Shown here: in pieces, positions 25,922 through 35,373 of the stretch
Numbering within the stretch: position 1 is the stretch's first letter
Layout: every line of letters starts with the position of its first letter
From: Sphingobacteriia bacterium
Lineage (GTDB): Bacteria; Bacteroidota; Bacteroidia; Chitinophagales; Chitinophagaceae
NCBI GenBank assembly: GCA_004294135.1
Contig: RDZY01000023.1
Span: forward strand, 1-56,962
Length of the DNA stretch: 56,962 bases
Direction: 5' to 3'
Translations under genes and position numbers: made by a program
Notes under the pieces: generated by a model
Database searches by the model: none
The model's input: the letters and a program-made list of their open reading frames with translations, nothing else
What the model was told of the DNA's origin: nothing

Positions 25922-26608
25922 ATGTTATCTTTTACTGAAGAGAATTATCTCAAGTCTTTGTTTCAGCTTACGGTAGAATCCAATGAAAAAGTGGAAGCTG
26001 GCACCAATGAAATTGCTGCTCATTTGGGCGTAAAACCAGCATCTGCCAATGATATGCTTAAGAAACTGAAAGACAAAAAACTCATCCATTACGAGAAATA
26101 TGGTAAGTCAACCCTCACCAAAGAAGGCAGGAAATACGCGCTTGAAATTGTGAGGAAACACCGTTTGTGGGAGACTTTTCTATATGAAAAATTAGAATTC
26201 AGTTGGGATGAAGTACACGAAGTAGCCGAACAACTAGAGCATATACAGAGTAAAAAATTGATCGACAAACTCGATAAATTTTTGAACTATCCTGAAGTGG
26301 ATCCGCATGGCGACGCCATTCCAAATGCCAAAGGTGAGTTGGAAATTAGCCAGCGTAAATCTCTATTGGAAGAAGAGATAGGACACGCGTGCAAAATGGT
26401 AGGGGTTAAAGATAATTCAGCAGCTTTTCTGCAGTATGTAGACAGTATTGGTCTCTCCATTAACCAGATCATCCGCATTAAAGCAAGAGAGGAATTTGAC
26501 GACTTACTAGAAATTGAAGTGAACGGAAAAAAAAATAGGGTGAGCCCCAAATTTGCCGAGAATATCATCATCACTTGTTCGGAATGCAATAGACTTAGAA
26601 AAAATTAA
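25922..26608 (+). CDS. DtxR/MntR-family metal-dependent transcriptional regulator
   Basis: The 228-residue protein has the DtxR layout: winged helix (EENYLKSLFQL, HLGVKPASANDMLKKLKDKKLI), dimerization and metal-binding region (VRKHRLWETFLYEKLEFSWDEVHEVAEQLEHI; E-C/H-type ligands in HRLWE and HEVAEQLEH) and a C-terminal SH3-like domain (GLSINQIIRIKAREEFDDLLEIE). It is divergent from the TonB receptor gene across 75 bp that hold the palindromic operator. Whether it senses iron or manganese is not clear. Confidence 0.93.
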   Translation: MLSFTEENYLKSLFQLTVESNEKVEAGTNEIAAHLGVKPASANDMLKKLKDKKLIHYEKYGKSTLTKEGRKYALEIVRKHRLWETFLYEKLEFSWDEVHEVAEQLEHIQSKKLIDKLDKFLNYPEVDPHGDAIPNAKGELEISQRKSLLEEEIGHACKMVGVKDNSAAFLQYVDSIGLSINQIIRIKAREEFDDLLEIEVNGKKNRVSPKFAENIIITCSECNRLRKN

Positions 26609-26650
26609 TATTAGAATAATGAGCTTCTTCATTGAATGCAAACACCACCC

Positions 26651-28429
26651 TTAATAATCAATTTCTAATCTCAACTTTTCTTTTAATTCACGAACTAAGG
26701 GATACTGTTCTGAAATGCGTTCAAATTTTTGTTTGCTATTTAAACGCATATGCAAGGGAACATCTTCTTTTTCTCCCGCATCTACCAATATGGTAAAACC
26801 AAGTGCCCTATTGTTAAACTGCTGGTGCAGTTGATCTAGTAATACCATTTTTTCCTGCTCTATAAATTTCTGTGCAGTAATGGCAGAAACCGATACCGTA
26901 AAATGAATATCACTATCAATTTCTAGTCCCGCTATTTTAAAAGTACCCGCTGCAGAATGTTTCAACTGCTGCTCTAATTGAATGGTATATGCATTCCAAA
27001 ACTGTTGCAGTTTCTCTAAGGTAAGCGTCTCCGCCTCTTTTACTTCTTCAATAGCATATTTATTACCTGCTTTTTCGCGAAGCGCATCTAACAATGATAT
27101 TTTAGCGTTTGAACTTGGTAATGGCGCATTAATAGTAGCACGAGTTTCTCCAATGGTTTTAGGCAATGCTATGGAGCCTTCTTTTGCAATATATAATTTT
27201 GCCGCGTCAGCTGCAACCTTTGTTGCAGGTGGTGCTGGCGGCGCTAATGGCTGAATTAGTTGGGTCTTAAAAGCTATGGGGCCATCAATTCGCTTTTTTT
27301 TTACCACCACCCCTTTTTCACTTGCCATATCAATGGCTTGTTGTAAAAAGCTGAGTTTAATCAGTGCCAATTCTACATGAAGGCGCTTATTACGCGCCAT
27401 CTTATAATTCACTTCTGTCTCATTCAAAATATTCAACGCACTCACCAAATAAGCTATACCTGTATGGGCAGCAACAGCAATATACTTCTCTCGCATTCCT
27501 TCTACCACTTCAAGCAGTGATGCTGACTTAATATCTTTGCATACCAGTAAGTTTCGTATAAATTCTGCAAACCCATTCAATACCAGATCTCCTTCAAAAC
27601 CCTTTCTATTAATAGCATCATACAATAATATAGCTCCAGCCATATCTTGCTGCTGCATAGATTCGAGTAGTTTGAAAAAATAATCTTCGTCTAAAATATT
27701 CAGGTGCTCCAGTGTATTCTGATAAGTAAGTTCTCCGTTGGTAAAACTTACAATTTTATCTAAAATACTCAATGAATCACGCATACAACCTTCACTCTTT
27801 TGGGCAATTACTTGCAAGGCCGCTTTCTCTGCTTTTATAGATTCTTTTTTAGCAATCTCTTGTAAATGTTCTACCGTATCATCATTGGTAATTCTTTTGA
27901 AATCGAAAATTTGGCAGCGACTTAAAATGGTCGGAAGAATTTTATGTTTCTCTGTAGTAGCCAAAATAAAAATAGCATGCGTCGGTGGCTCTTCCAATGT
28001 TTTTAGAAAAGCATTAAAAGCACTTGAGCTAAGCATATGAACCTCATCTACAATATATACTTTATACTTTCCTGCCTGTGGTGCAAAACGAACCTGTTCT
28101 ACCAAGGAACGAATATCATCCACTGAGTTATTGCTGGCTGCATCCAACTCATGAATATTCATAGAGATGCCCGCGTCAAATGAAACACAACTATTACAAG
28201 TATTGCAAGCTTCCGATTCGGGTGTTTGATTGGTACAGTTGATGGTTTTAGCTAAAATTCTTGCACAAGTAGTCTTTCCCACACCCCTTGGTCCGCAAAA
28301 TAAAAATGCATGCGCCAACTGGTTGTTGCGAATGGCATTTTTTAGCGTAGTGGTTATATGCTGTTGACCCACAACCGTACTAAAATTCTGGGGGCGATAT
28401 TTTCTTGCTGATACTATAAAATTCTCCAT
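26651..28429 (-). CDS. dnaX: DNA polymerase III subunits gamma/tau
   Basis: This is the clamp-loader ATPase of the replisome. Walker A GPRGVGKTTCARIL, the zinc module C-x8-CNTCNSC, Walker B VDEVHMLSSSAFNAFLKTLEE and sensor segment LATTEKHKILPTILSRC are all intact. A proline/alanine linker at about 395-420 leads to a tau-like C-terminal domain. ATG 28429 (MENFIVSARKYRPQ) fits homologs better than 28441. It is the last gene of a five-gene minus-strand run that begins with dnaB. Confidence 0.96.
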   Translation of the reverse strand: MENFIVSARKYRPQNFSTVVGQQHITTTLKNAIRNNQLAHAFLFCGPRGVGKTTCARILAKTINCTNQTPESEACNTCNSCVSFDAGISMNIHELDAASNNSVDDIRSLVEQVRFAPQAGKYKVYIVDEVHMLSSSAFNAFLKTLEEPPTHAIFILATTEKHKILPTILSRCQIFDFKRITNDDTVEHLQEIAKKESIKAEKAALQVIAQKSEGCMRDSLSILDKIVSFTNGELTYQNTLEHLNILDEDYFFKLLESMQQQDMAGAILLYDAINRKGFEGDLVLNGFAEFIRNLLVCKDIKSASLLEVVEGMREKYIAVAAHTGIAYLVSALNILNETEVNYKMARNKRLHVELALIKLSFLQQAIDMASEKGVVVKKKRIDGPIAFKTQLIQPLAPPAPPATKVAADAAKLYIAKEGSIALPKTIGETRATINAPLPSSNAKISLLDALREKAGNKYAIEEVKEAETLTLEKLQQFWNAYTIQLEQQLKHSAAGTFKIAGLEIDSDIHFTVSVSAITAQKFIEQEKMVLLDQLHQQFNNRALGFTILVDAGEKEDVPLHMRLNSKQKFERISEQYPLVRELKEKLRLEIDY

Positions 28430-28447
28430 AAACGCTTGCAAGTTAAT

Positions 28448-29620
28448 TTATTTATACTCCATCTCTGGATGTCTTTCAAAATTGATTGCGGAATTGAATA
28501 TATACCTAAATGTAACCAGTCTGCGACTCTGTTTTCCACCCAAACTTTTATAGATATTTACCATTTTAGGGTTCCAATCGCCCGCCCAGCCCATTTCATA
28601 TTGTTCATACCATCCCTTTCCCACCAATTTTAAATAACAGGCGTTGATTAAATAACTGTCAACCCCCAACGCTTGGTACTTTGGCACAACCCCAAATGCC
28701 AGTCCCGTTAATCGCTTATTGGTACCCCTAAACTTCATCCACAACAATTGTAGTTTCTGCCACCACCCAAAATTGCCATCAAAATATTTAAAATATTGAT
28801 TCAGGTCTGGAATATTAATAAACATAGCAATAGGCTCTTCTTTATAATAGGCAAACCATACCGTACGTTCATCCATAATCGGTTTCATCTTTTTAAAAAG
28901 CTTTACTACCTGCTCTTTGCTGATTTCTTTGGCTTCTCCATGTTGTGCCCACGCAGCATTGTAAACAGTGGCAAAATCACCCGCATACTTTTCTAACTCG
29001 CTTAACTTTACGTGCTTTGCGCTGTAGCCCGGCTTGTTACTAAACTTAGCATAGCGCTCTGGAAACCGCTCTGGCAAAGGATCATCTACATTCATGAAAT
29101 AATAATACTGGTTGTAATAATTCTTAAACCCATAGTTCACAAATAGCTGTTCATAGTAAGGTGGGTTGAATGACATTCCATATACTGGATCCCGATCAAA
29201 ACCTTCCACCATCAGCCCCCACCACTTATCCCTATCACCAAAGTTAATGGGACCATCCATAGCCTCCATTCCCTTTTCTTGCAACCATTGTTTGGCCGTA
29301 TTAAAAAGCAGATCAGCCGTAGATTGATCGTTGATGCAATCAAAAAAACCGATACCACCCGTATTAAAATCTGTGCCTTTATTAATGTATTTATTATTGG
29401 TGAATGCTGCAATACTTCCTACCAATTCCCCGCCATCAGTTTTTGCAATCCACCTATTTACCTCCCCATAATTAAAATACTTATTCTTTGCCGCATCAAA
29501 CACTTCATTTACCTCATTGTTGAGCGGCTTAATATAATAGGCGTTGCCCCTATTCATTAGGGGATTTACCTTCAAAAATTCATTCGCCGTTTGCGCATCT
29601 TTCACTTCAATTATCTGCAT
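28448..29620 (-). CDS. GNAT-superfamily protein of unknown substrate
   Basis: The 390-residue protein has an N-terminal half with VGSIAAFTNNKYI and MDGPINFGDRDKWWGLMVEGF, and a C-terminal acetyltransferase-like part (KRLTGLAFGVVPKYQALGVDSYLINACYLKLV, EMGWAGDWNPKMVNIYKSLGG). This two-part form is common in Bacteroidota and related to YghO-like proteins. The substrate is not known. It sits between dnaX and the L,D-transpeptidase gene with gaps of 12-18 bp. Confidence 0.75.
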   Translation of the reverse strand: MQIIEVKDAQTANEFLKVNPLMNRGNAYYIKPLNNEVNEVFDAAKNKYFNYGEVNRWIAKTDGGELVGSIAAFTNNKYINKGTDFNTGGIGFFDCINDQSTADLLFNTAKQWLQEKGMEAMDGPINFGDRDKWWGLMVEGFDRDPVYGMSFNPPYYEQLFVNYGFKNYYNQYYYFMNVDDPLPERFPERYAKFSNKPGYSAKHVKLSELEKYAGDFATVYNAAWAQHGEAKEISKEQVVKLFKKMKPIMDERTVWFAYYKEEPIAMFINIPDLNQYFKYFDGNFGWWQKLQLLWMKFRGTNKRLTGLAFGVVPKYQALGVDSYLINACYLKLVGKGWYEQYEMGWAGDWNPKMVNIYKSLGGKQSRRLVTFRYIFNSAINFERHPEMEYK

Positions 29621-29632
29621 CTATCCATTGGT

Positions 29633-31249
29633 TTAATAATTAAATAATTTAGTCAGCATTTTTTTATCGTGACCATAAATGTCTTTCCTAAAATTCAGCT
29701 CCCCTTTTTTATCTACCCAAGCTGTAAAATAAACTAAAAAAACAGGAATGGACTTTTTCAGGGTCACCCATTTTTCTTTTTCAAGGTGCATTAGGCTATC
29801 AATTATTTTATGGCTATAAACAGCAGTATCCTCTCGCAATAAATATCGCGCAAATTTAACGGGTTCTGCCAAACGAATACAACCGTGACTAAGGCTGCGG
29901 CTTGACTGGCTAAAAAGATTTCTATTCGGCGTATCATGCAAGTAAATACTATAGTTATTAGGGAATAAAAACTTGACTAACCCAAGCGAATTTTTTACTC
30001 CTGGTTTTTGCCTCACCAGTGGCAGTCCACCACTCTTACCCGTTATTTCCATATTGTGTTTGGCAATATAATTGGGATCTTTTCGCATAGCTGGTACTAT
30101 TTCATCACGCACAATACTTTCAGGTATATTCCAAAAAGGACTAAAAACAATGTATTTCAATTTGCCATTAAAGATCACAGAGTTATTGGCCGCTGATCCC
30201 ACAATAACATTCATATCATAAGCGGGCAGACCGCCTTCAAAAACATGCATCCGATATTCGGGAATATTCACCAATATATAATTACTATCATTCGCTGCGG
30301 GCATCCAACGCATTCTTTCCATATTTACCAATAATTGCTGCACCCTATAACGTACTGGTGTGTTTAATTCAGCAATCATTTTATTTCCTACTGCACCATC
30401 AACCGCAATACCCAATAGCTGCTGGTATTTCCGCACCGATAGCAACATAGCTGAATCATATATATTACCATCTTTAAGTGTTACAGTGGTTTCATATAAT
30501 TTTAGTCGCTGCTTAATAATACCAATAATTTCGGTTGAATCGCCCAGCCGTAATGCTTTCTTCAACATGGGAATAGTATCCCCATTGTCTCTTTTCTGCA
30601 ACTCAATATATTTCGTTAAAAATTGCTCCAGTGCTTTATACTGTGGATTCAATGGTGCGTATTGATCTGGGCTGCTCGATTTTTTTAACATCATTGAATC
30701 GAGTAATGCAGATAAATCAATTTTCTTCCTTGGAATAAACCAGCCCAATTCAGCAGCATCAATATCCGCACCTTTGTAAACTTTAGCAGCATACTTAAAA
30801 AATTGTCCCGTCAACATCAACTCAGTTTCTAATAAGCTGGGGTTTTTTAAAATAGACGCAACGGGTTTTCTATCCAATGCGTGGTATAAACCACTTAATT
30901 CAGCGGAGAATAAAGAACTGTCTTCATTGGAGTTGATATAGTTGTTCTGTAAATTAAAAAAGTTATGCGCTTGCTCGGATAGCCCTGTAGAATCAAACCA
31001 AGCATATTCAAAATTTCGATCCGCATAAAAATCAATATACTGAGCCTGAAATTTTTGTAGGTCGGCATGAATATTAAAAAAATGAGTCATGGAAGCACTG
31101 TCAAAAAAAAGTGGGTTGAATGAGGTCTCATGGTTAATAGTAATATCTCGCTGGGGTTTTCTTTTTGCCGTTTTACAAGCACTGCCAAGCAAGAGTACTA
31201 GGGCAGCAAAAAGGTATAAAAAATTAGATTTTATAGGCATAGTATACAT
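29633..31249 (-). CDS. L,D-transpeptidase (YcbB/LdtD family), predicted lipoprotein
   Basis: The 538-residue enzyme forms 3-3 peptidoglycan cross-links or attaches proteins to the wall. A lipoprotein signal is visible (LVLLLGSACK), followed by the scaffold region, a peptidoglycan-binding-like segment (SVRKYQQLLGIAVDGAVGNKM) and the YkuD catalytic domain with catalytic Cys in SRSLSHGCIRLAEP and the upstream His in YSIYLHDTPNR. ATG 31249 or 31240 (MPIKSNF) may be the start. It is in the dnaB-dnaX run, 12 bp before the GNAT gene. Confidence 0.92.
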   Translation of the reverse strand: MYTMPIKSNFLYLFAALVLLLGSACKTAKRKPQRDITINHETSFNPLFFDSASMTHFFNIHADLQKFQAQYIDFYADRNFEYAWFDSTGLSEQAHNFFNLQNNYINSNEDSSLFSAELSGLYHALDRKPVASILKNPSLLETELMLTGQFFKYAAKVYKGADIDAAELGWFIPRKKIDLSALLDSMMLKKSSSPDQYAPLNPQYKALEQFLTKYIELQKRDNGDTIPMLKKALRLGDSTEIIGIIKQRLKLYETTVTLKDGNIYDSAMLLSVRKYQQLLGIAVDGAVGNKMIAELNTPVRYRVQQLLVNMERMRWMPAANDSNYILVNIPEYRMHVFEGGLPAYDMNVIVGSAANNSVIFNGKLKYIVFSPFWNIPESIVRDEIVPAMRKDPNYIAKHNMEITGKSGGLPLVRQKPGVKNSLGLVKFLFPNNYSIYLHDTPNRNLFSQSSRSLSHGCIRLAEPVKFARYLLREDTAVYSHKIIDSLMHLEKEKWVTLKKSIPVFLVYFTAWVDKKGELNFRKDIYGHDKKMLTKLFNY

Positions 31250-31259
31250 TGTAAAAGCG

Positions 31260-31961
31260 TTATTTATGCTGCATTAATGTAACTGCTACCAATCCAGCAG
31301 TCTCTGTTCTTAATCGGGTATTACCGAGACTAATAGGAAGGCATTTGTGCTGTAAGGCAAGGGCAATTTCTTCCTTGGTAAAATCGCCTTCAGGTCCAAT
31401 TAAAATAAGGGTTTCAGCAGACGACTTTATATTTTGCAAAGCCATTTTTTCTCCTATTTCACAGTGTGCAATCAGTGCAGTACCAGAGAATGGCAGTTTA
31501 AATAAATCTGAAAAATTTATAGGCGAATACAGAATTGGTTTCCATACCTGTTGGCTCTGCAACATGGCAGCAATTAAAATACTTTCCCAGCGATCCACTT
31601 TAAAAATTGTTCGTTCCGTACGAGTTGTAACCAATGGATAAATAGCAGCGATACCGATCTCGGTAGCTTTCTCTAAAAACCATTCCATGCGAGAAGCGTT
31701 TTTAATAAAAGAAATGGCAATTGAATTTTTAGGAGTAGGTTGTTCATGCCATTCCCGATTCATTAATTGAACCACCGTTTTTCTTTTATCGGGAGAGCGT
31801 ATAGCTGCTGAATACCTCAACCCGCAGCCGTTGGTAAGTGAAATAATTTCACCAATTTTCATGCGGAGTACCTGAACGCAATGCTTACTCGTTTCCTCGG
31901 AGAGTGTAAAATGCGCGGGTGTATCCGGCAATATTTTTTCGTAGAAAAAAGGGGCAGTCAT
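31260..31961 (-). CDS. rsmE: 16S rRNA m3U1498 methyltransferase
   Basis: RsmE methylates N3 of U1498 in 16S rRNA. The 233-residue SPOUT protein has an N-terminal PUA-like domain (HCVQVLRMKIGEIISLTNG) and the knot motifs KATEIGIAAIYPLVTTRTER, LILIGPEGDFTKEEI and SLGNTRLRTETAGL. It lies 14 bp after dnaB and 10 bp before the L,D-transpeptidase gene. Confidence 0.95.
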   Translation of the reverse strand: MTAPFFYEKILPDTPAHFTLSEETSKHCVQVLRMKIGEIISLTNGCGLRYSAAIRSPDKRKTVVQLMNREWHEQPTPKNSIAISFIKNASRMEWFLEKATEIGIAAIYPLVTTRTERTIFKVDRWESILIAAMLQSQQVWKPILYSPINFSDLFKLPFSGTALIAHCEIGEKMALQNIKSSAETLILIGPEGDFTKEEIALALQHKCLPISLGNTRLRTETAGLVAVTLMQHK

Positions 31962-31975
31962 TTAGTAGGTATAAT

Positions 31976-33541
31976 TTAAAAAGGCGCATCGGGTTCAATA
32001 TCAAACCCTTTATCAAATTCATCCTGATTCATTTTACTGCCTTTCTGAATATAGAATTTTGCTTCCCCGCCACTGCCAGGTGCAGAAGGAGTAGAAGGTG
32101 GCATGGGCTTCCAGCTAGAGCCATTCCCATCTCCATCCCAATCTTCAAATTTCTGTATATCCAGCTTAGCGCGTAATTTAATGGTCTCAAGAGAACCGTT
32201 CCTATGTTTGGCTATTCGAATATGTGTCTCACCACTGGTACTTTCGCCCATTTCATTGTTCATCACCTCGTAATATTCGGGCCGATAAATAAACATTACC
32301 ATATCCGCATCTTGCTCAATGGCACCGGATTCACGGAGATCACTCAACTGCGGCATTTTACTTTCTTTTCTGGTTTCCACCGCACGGCTAAGCTGACTCA
32401 AAGCAATAATCGGCACTTTTAATTCTTTGGCCAATGCTTTCAAGTTACGCGAGATATTACTGATCTCTTGTTCACGGTTGCTGCCCCTATCACTATTGCC
32501 ACTCATCAACTGTAGGTAATCGATAATAATAACGCCTACCCGGTGTTTGTTCACCAGTCGCCTTGCTTTGGCACGAAACTCAAAAATATTCAATGCAGCC
32601 GTATCATCAATATAGATAGGAGCACGTTCTAATTTTTTAATCCCTTTGCTGTGAAGCTGTTGGTATTCATAATCTTCCAGTTTACCGCGACTGATTTTCT
32701 CCATCTTGATTTCACTTTCAGCGCTCAGTATCCGCTGCACCAATTGCGCAGCACTCATTTCAAGAGAGAAAAAACCGACTGCAACTGGCTTGGTAGGATG
32801 CAAAGCAGCATTGCGGGCAAGGTTGAGCGCAAAAGCGGTTTTACCCACAGAGGGACGAGCAGCCAAGATGATTAAATCTGTAGGTTGCCATCCATAAGTA
32901 ACCCTATCTAAGGAAGTAAAGCCACTGGGCACGCCCGAAATTTCATCGGTTTTAGTTCTCAGCTCATCAATTTTGTTGATGGCTTCCACCAAAACATTGC
33001 CTATATCTTCAAAATTCTTTTTTAAATAATTGTTGGTGATTTCAAACATTTTGGTCTCACTAGAGTCCAGTAAATCAAACACATCAGTACTGTCTTCATA
33101 GGCATCTCCAATCACTTCCCCACTGATTCGAATCAATTCGCGTTGAATGAATTTTTGCAATACAATTCTAGCGTGTGCATCAATATTGGCGGTAGAAACT
33201 ACAGAGTTGGTTAGTTTGGTCACAAAATAAGGGCCACCCACCATATCCAGCTTCTCTTGCATTTTAAGCTCTTCTACCACCGTAAGGATATCAATGGGAA
33301 CGCTCTTGTTTTGCAGTGATTGCATAGCTTCATAAATGTATTTATGGGCATCCACGTAAAAACATTCAGGTTTTATGATTTCCGAAACGGTATCAAAAGC
33401 ACTTTTTTCGAGCATGATGGCACCCAATACCGCTTCTTCCAGTTCTTTAGCCTGTGGCGGCACTTTACCATACATCATGGTACTTAGGTCAATGGATGGT
33501 TTTCTTCGTTTCCGGTCTTTATTGAGGCTTGATATATCCAT
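31976..33541 (-). CDS. dnaB: Replicative DNA helicase
   Basis: DnaB unwinds DNA at the replication fork. The N-terminal domain (PPQAKELEEAVLGAIMLEKSAFD) and the RecA-like ATPase core are intact: ILAARPSVGKTAFALNLA (Walker A), GFFSLEMSAAQL, VIIIDYLQLMSG (Walker B), LSQLSRAVETR and SDLRESGAIEQDADMVMFIYRPEYY. ATG 33541 (MDISSLNKDRKRRK) is the likelier start; 33583 adds 14 residues. It heads the five-gene minus-strand run. Confidence 0.96.
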   Translation of the reverse strand: MDISSLNKDRKRRKPSIDLSTMMYGKVPPQAKELEEAVLGAIMLEKSAFDTVSEIIKPECFYVDAHKYIYEAMQSLQNKSVPIDILTVVEELKMQEKLDMVGGPYFVTKLTNSVVSTANIDAHARIVLQKFIQRELIRISGEVIGDAYEDSTDVFDLLDSSETKMFEITNNYLKKNFEDIGNVLVEAINKIDELRTKTDEISGVPSGFTSLDRVTYGWQPTDLIILAARPSVGKTAFALNLARNAALHPTKPVAVGFFSLEMSAAQLVQRILSAESEIKMEKISRGKLEDYEYQQLHSKGIKKLERAPIYIDDTAALNIFEFRAKARRLVNKHRVGVIIIDYLQLMSGNSDRGSNREQEISNISRNLKALAKELKVPIIALSQLSRAVETRKESKMPQLSDLRESGAIEQDADMVMFIYRPEYYEVMNNEMGESTSGETHIRIAKHRNGSLETIKLRAKLDIQKFEDWDGDGNGSSWKPMPPSTPSAPGSGGEAKFYIQKGSKMNQDEFDKGFDIEPDAPF

Positions 33542-33969
33542 TCTAGCTGCTGTACTTAAGGCGTTAAAAAAATTGCTGGTCACTTACACGATCTGTCAAC
33601 CCATGTTAAGAAATTGTTTCTTCGGAAGTAAGGGGAGCGAATATAGGTTGAAGGAACTGGTAGTTGAAATTTTTTCTTGTTCTATTTATTCCACAGCCTA
33701 TTCAGTGGTTATCCACCATAAAATAGGGCTGATTCACACAAATTACGAAGGTTATCCCCCATTTTCAAAAGTTTTACGCTTTTATTTTAGATAATTAACA
33801 AATGGGTGTGCAGAAAGAATTTTTAAAAAAAGGTGCTTAGTTCGAAGAGAAATACTTACCTGTGTAGGGAAATCACTACTTGCCACTGTCTACCATTTAC
33901 CGACCGTGGTCTATATTAATATCCGAATTTTGAAATTTCAAAACCAATCTGAATAAACTGAGCAGGCGC
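33542..33969. other. Non-coding gap upstream of dnaB with DnaA-box-like words and a palindrome
   Basis: No credible gene lies in this 428-bp stretch. It holds TTATCCACC (33709-33717) and TTATCCCCC (33752-33760), which are one and two mismatches from the DnaA box TTATCCACA. It also holds a perfect 16-bp palindrome TTTTGAAATTTCAAAA at 33928-33943, just after the metallo-beta-lactamase stop, and a degenerate dispersed repeat at 33882-33910. Function is unclear. Two weak boxes alone do not make an origin. Confidence 0.4.
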
Positions 33970-34734
33970 TTATTTTTGGATTTTGAATAATTGAATGGTA
34001 TAATTAAGTAATTTTTCATTCCCATAATCACCGTGACCGGGAACAACTATTTTAATAGTTGGGTATTGGCTTTTAACTTTTTCCACTGTACTAGACCAAT
34101 CTGCAATATTTGCATCACCTAAATAACCTTTACCAGCTTCTAATTCTTTTATTAAACAACCGCCAAACAGTATATTATCGCTAGGAAAATAGCCCACAAT
34201 ATTATCTTTTGTGTGACCTTCTCCGAAAAATTTCGCGACAATAAACTTACTCCCAATTTTTAAGATAAGCGAATCATTGAAGCTATTTTTGGGAACAACG
34301 GCACTGTCTTTTATGGCAAGTTCAATTGTTTTAAAATAAGCGTAGGAAGGAATATCGCTATCATGAAAGGCTTTCAGTCCCCCTAAACAATCGTCGTGAA
34401 AATGGGTAGGAATAATTGCGTTTATTTTGCAGTGCAGAAATTTTTTTATCCATTGAATCAGTTCATTGGCGCTTTCATTATTGGTTGGAGTATCAAAAAT
34501 AATGGCTTCACTACTATTTCTAACGAGGAGACCATTACAAGGAACATTCCCAAAATCATTGGTTTGTTTGTATGATGTATGTAGAAAAGAGTTTGGGGCA
34601 ATTTGGGTGACCACCAAATTTTTGGATCTGTAAACCAATTTGGAGTTAAATATTGCTCTTTTTTGGGAAACGCCATCCTTAAAATTTGTAATAAGGATTA
34701 CAAATACCAAGAGCGTTTTAATAGTAGTGTTCAT
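33970..34734 (-). CDS. Subclass B1 metallo-beta-lactamase
   Basis: The 254-residue protein has a signal peptide (MNTTIKTLLVFVILI...GVSQ) and all zinc ligands of subclass B1: H-F-H-D-D in PTHFHDDCLGGL, His in GEGHTKDNIVGYF, Cys in FGGCLIKELEAG (with the Lys three residues on), and the last His in VPGHGDYGNEKLL. B1 enzymes hydrolyse penicillins, cephalosporins and carbapenems. Bacteroidota carry chromosomal examples (BlaB, IND and related). ATG 34734 is chosen because it gives a standard signal peptide; 34779 is a longer option. It stands alone in an A+T-rich islet. Activity is predicted from the family, not shown. Confidence 0.88.
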   Translation of the reverse strand: MNTTIKTLLVFVILITNFKDGVSQKRAIFNSKLVYRSKNLVVTQIAPNSFLHTSYKQTNDFGNVPCNGLLVRNSSEAIIFDTPTNNESANELIQWIKKFLHCKINAIIPTHFHDDCLGGLKAFHDSDIPSYAYFKTIELAIKDSAVVPKNSFNDSLILKIGSKFIVAKFFGEGHTKDNIVGYFPSDNILFGGCLIKELEAGKGYLGDANIADWSSTVEKVKSQYPTIKIVVPGHGDYGNEKLLNYTIQLFKIQK

Positions 34735-34941
34735 GGTTGATATTGTTTTGTTATTTATAAAGTAAATATTTTTCCGCATGCGTTTATATTCAGATCATTT
34801 GGTTCCAAAGACGCTTGTATTTATCCAACTGTTTGCCCATTCATAATCAATTTTTTAAATTTAGATACTCCTACAAGAAAATCAATATTACCCATTTGAT
34901 TACTTTGTGTTCTGTCGAAGAACTTTTCTTTTACTGGTTGC

Positions 34942-35373
34942 TCATTTTGTTTTTAAGTTTACTCTCTCCATATAAATCTCAGGCTCTGGAATTTCTACGA
35001 ACTTAAATTGTTTATATAAATCGTGTGCATCTCGTGTTGCTAAAAACCATTTTCCAATGCCTGAAAATTCTGGATAATTTAGTATTTCACTTAATAATAT
35101 TTTAGAATAACCTTTCTTTCGATGTTTATCTAATATGAAAACATCCATAAGATATGCAAACACAACCCTATCAGTTAAAACTCTTGCAAATCCTACTTGT
35201 TCTTCATTTACGTATATGCCAAAGCAAGTTGAATTTTTAATTGATTCCTCTATCTGTTCAATTGTTCGTTCTTTTGCCCAATAAGAATGGGAGAGAAAAT
35301 TATGGATTAAAGTAAGGTCCAGTATATTTTTATTAGATGAAACTACTATAGATTCTTTGTTGATATTACCCAT
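34942..35373 (-). CDS. GNAT-family N-acetyltransferase
   Basis: The 143-residue protein has the GNAT core: FGIYVNEEQVGFARVLTDRVVFAYLMDVFIL, then the acetyl-CoA loop KHRKKGYSKILLSEIL and the late FLATRDAHDLYKQFKFVEI. Its substrate is unknown. Small enzymes of this type acetylate amines, peptides or antibiotics. It is A+T-rich like its neighbours and separated from them by gaps of 207 and 404 bp, so it has its own transcript. Confidence 0.85.
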   Translation of the reverse strand: MGNINKESIVVSSNKNILDLTLIHNFLSHSYWAKERTIEQIEESIKNSTCFGIYVNEEQVGFARVLTDRVVFAYLMDVFILDKHRKKGYSKILLSEILNYPEFSGIGKWFLATRDAHDLYKQFKFVEIPEPEIYMERVNLKTK

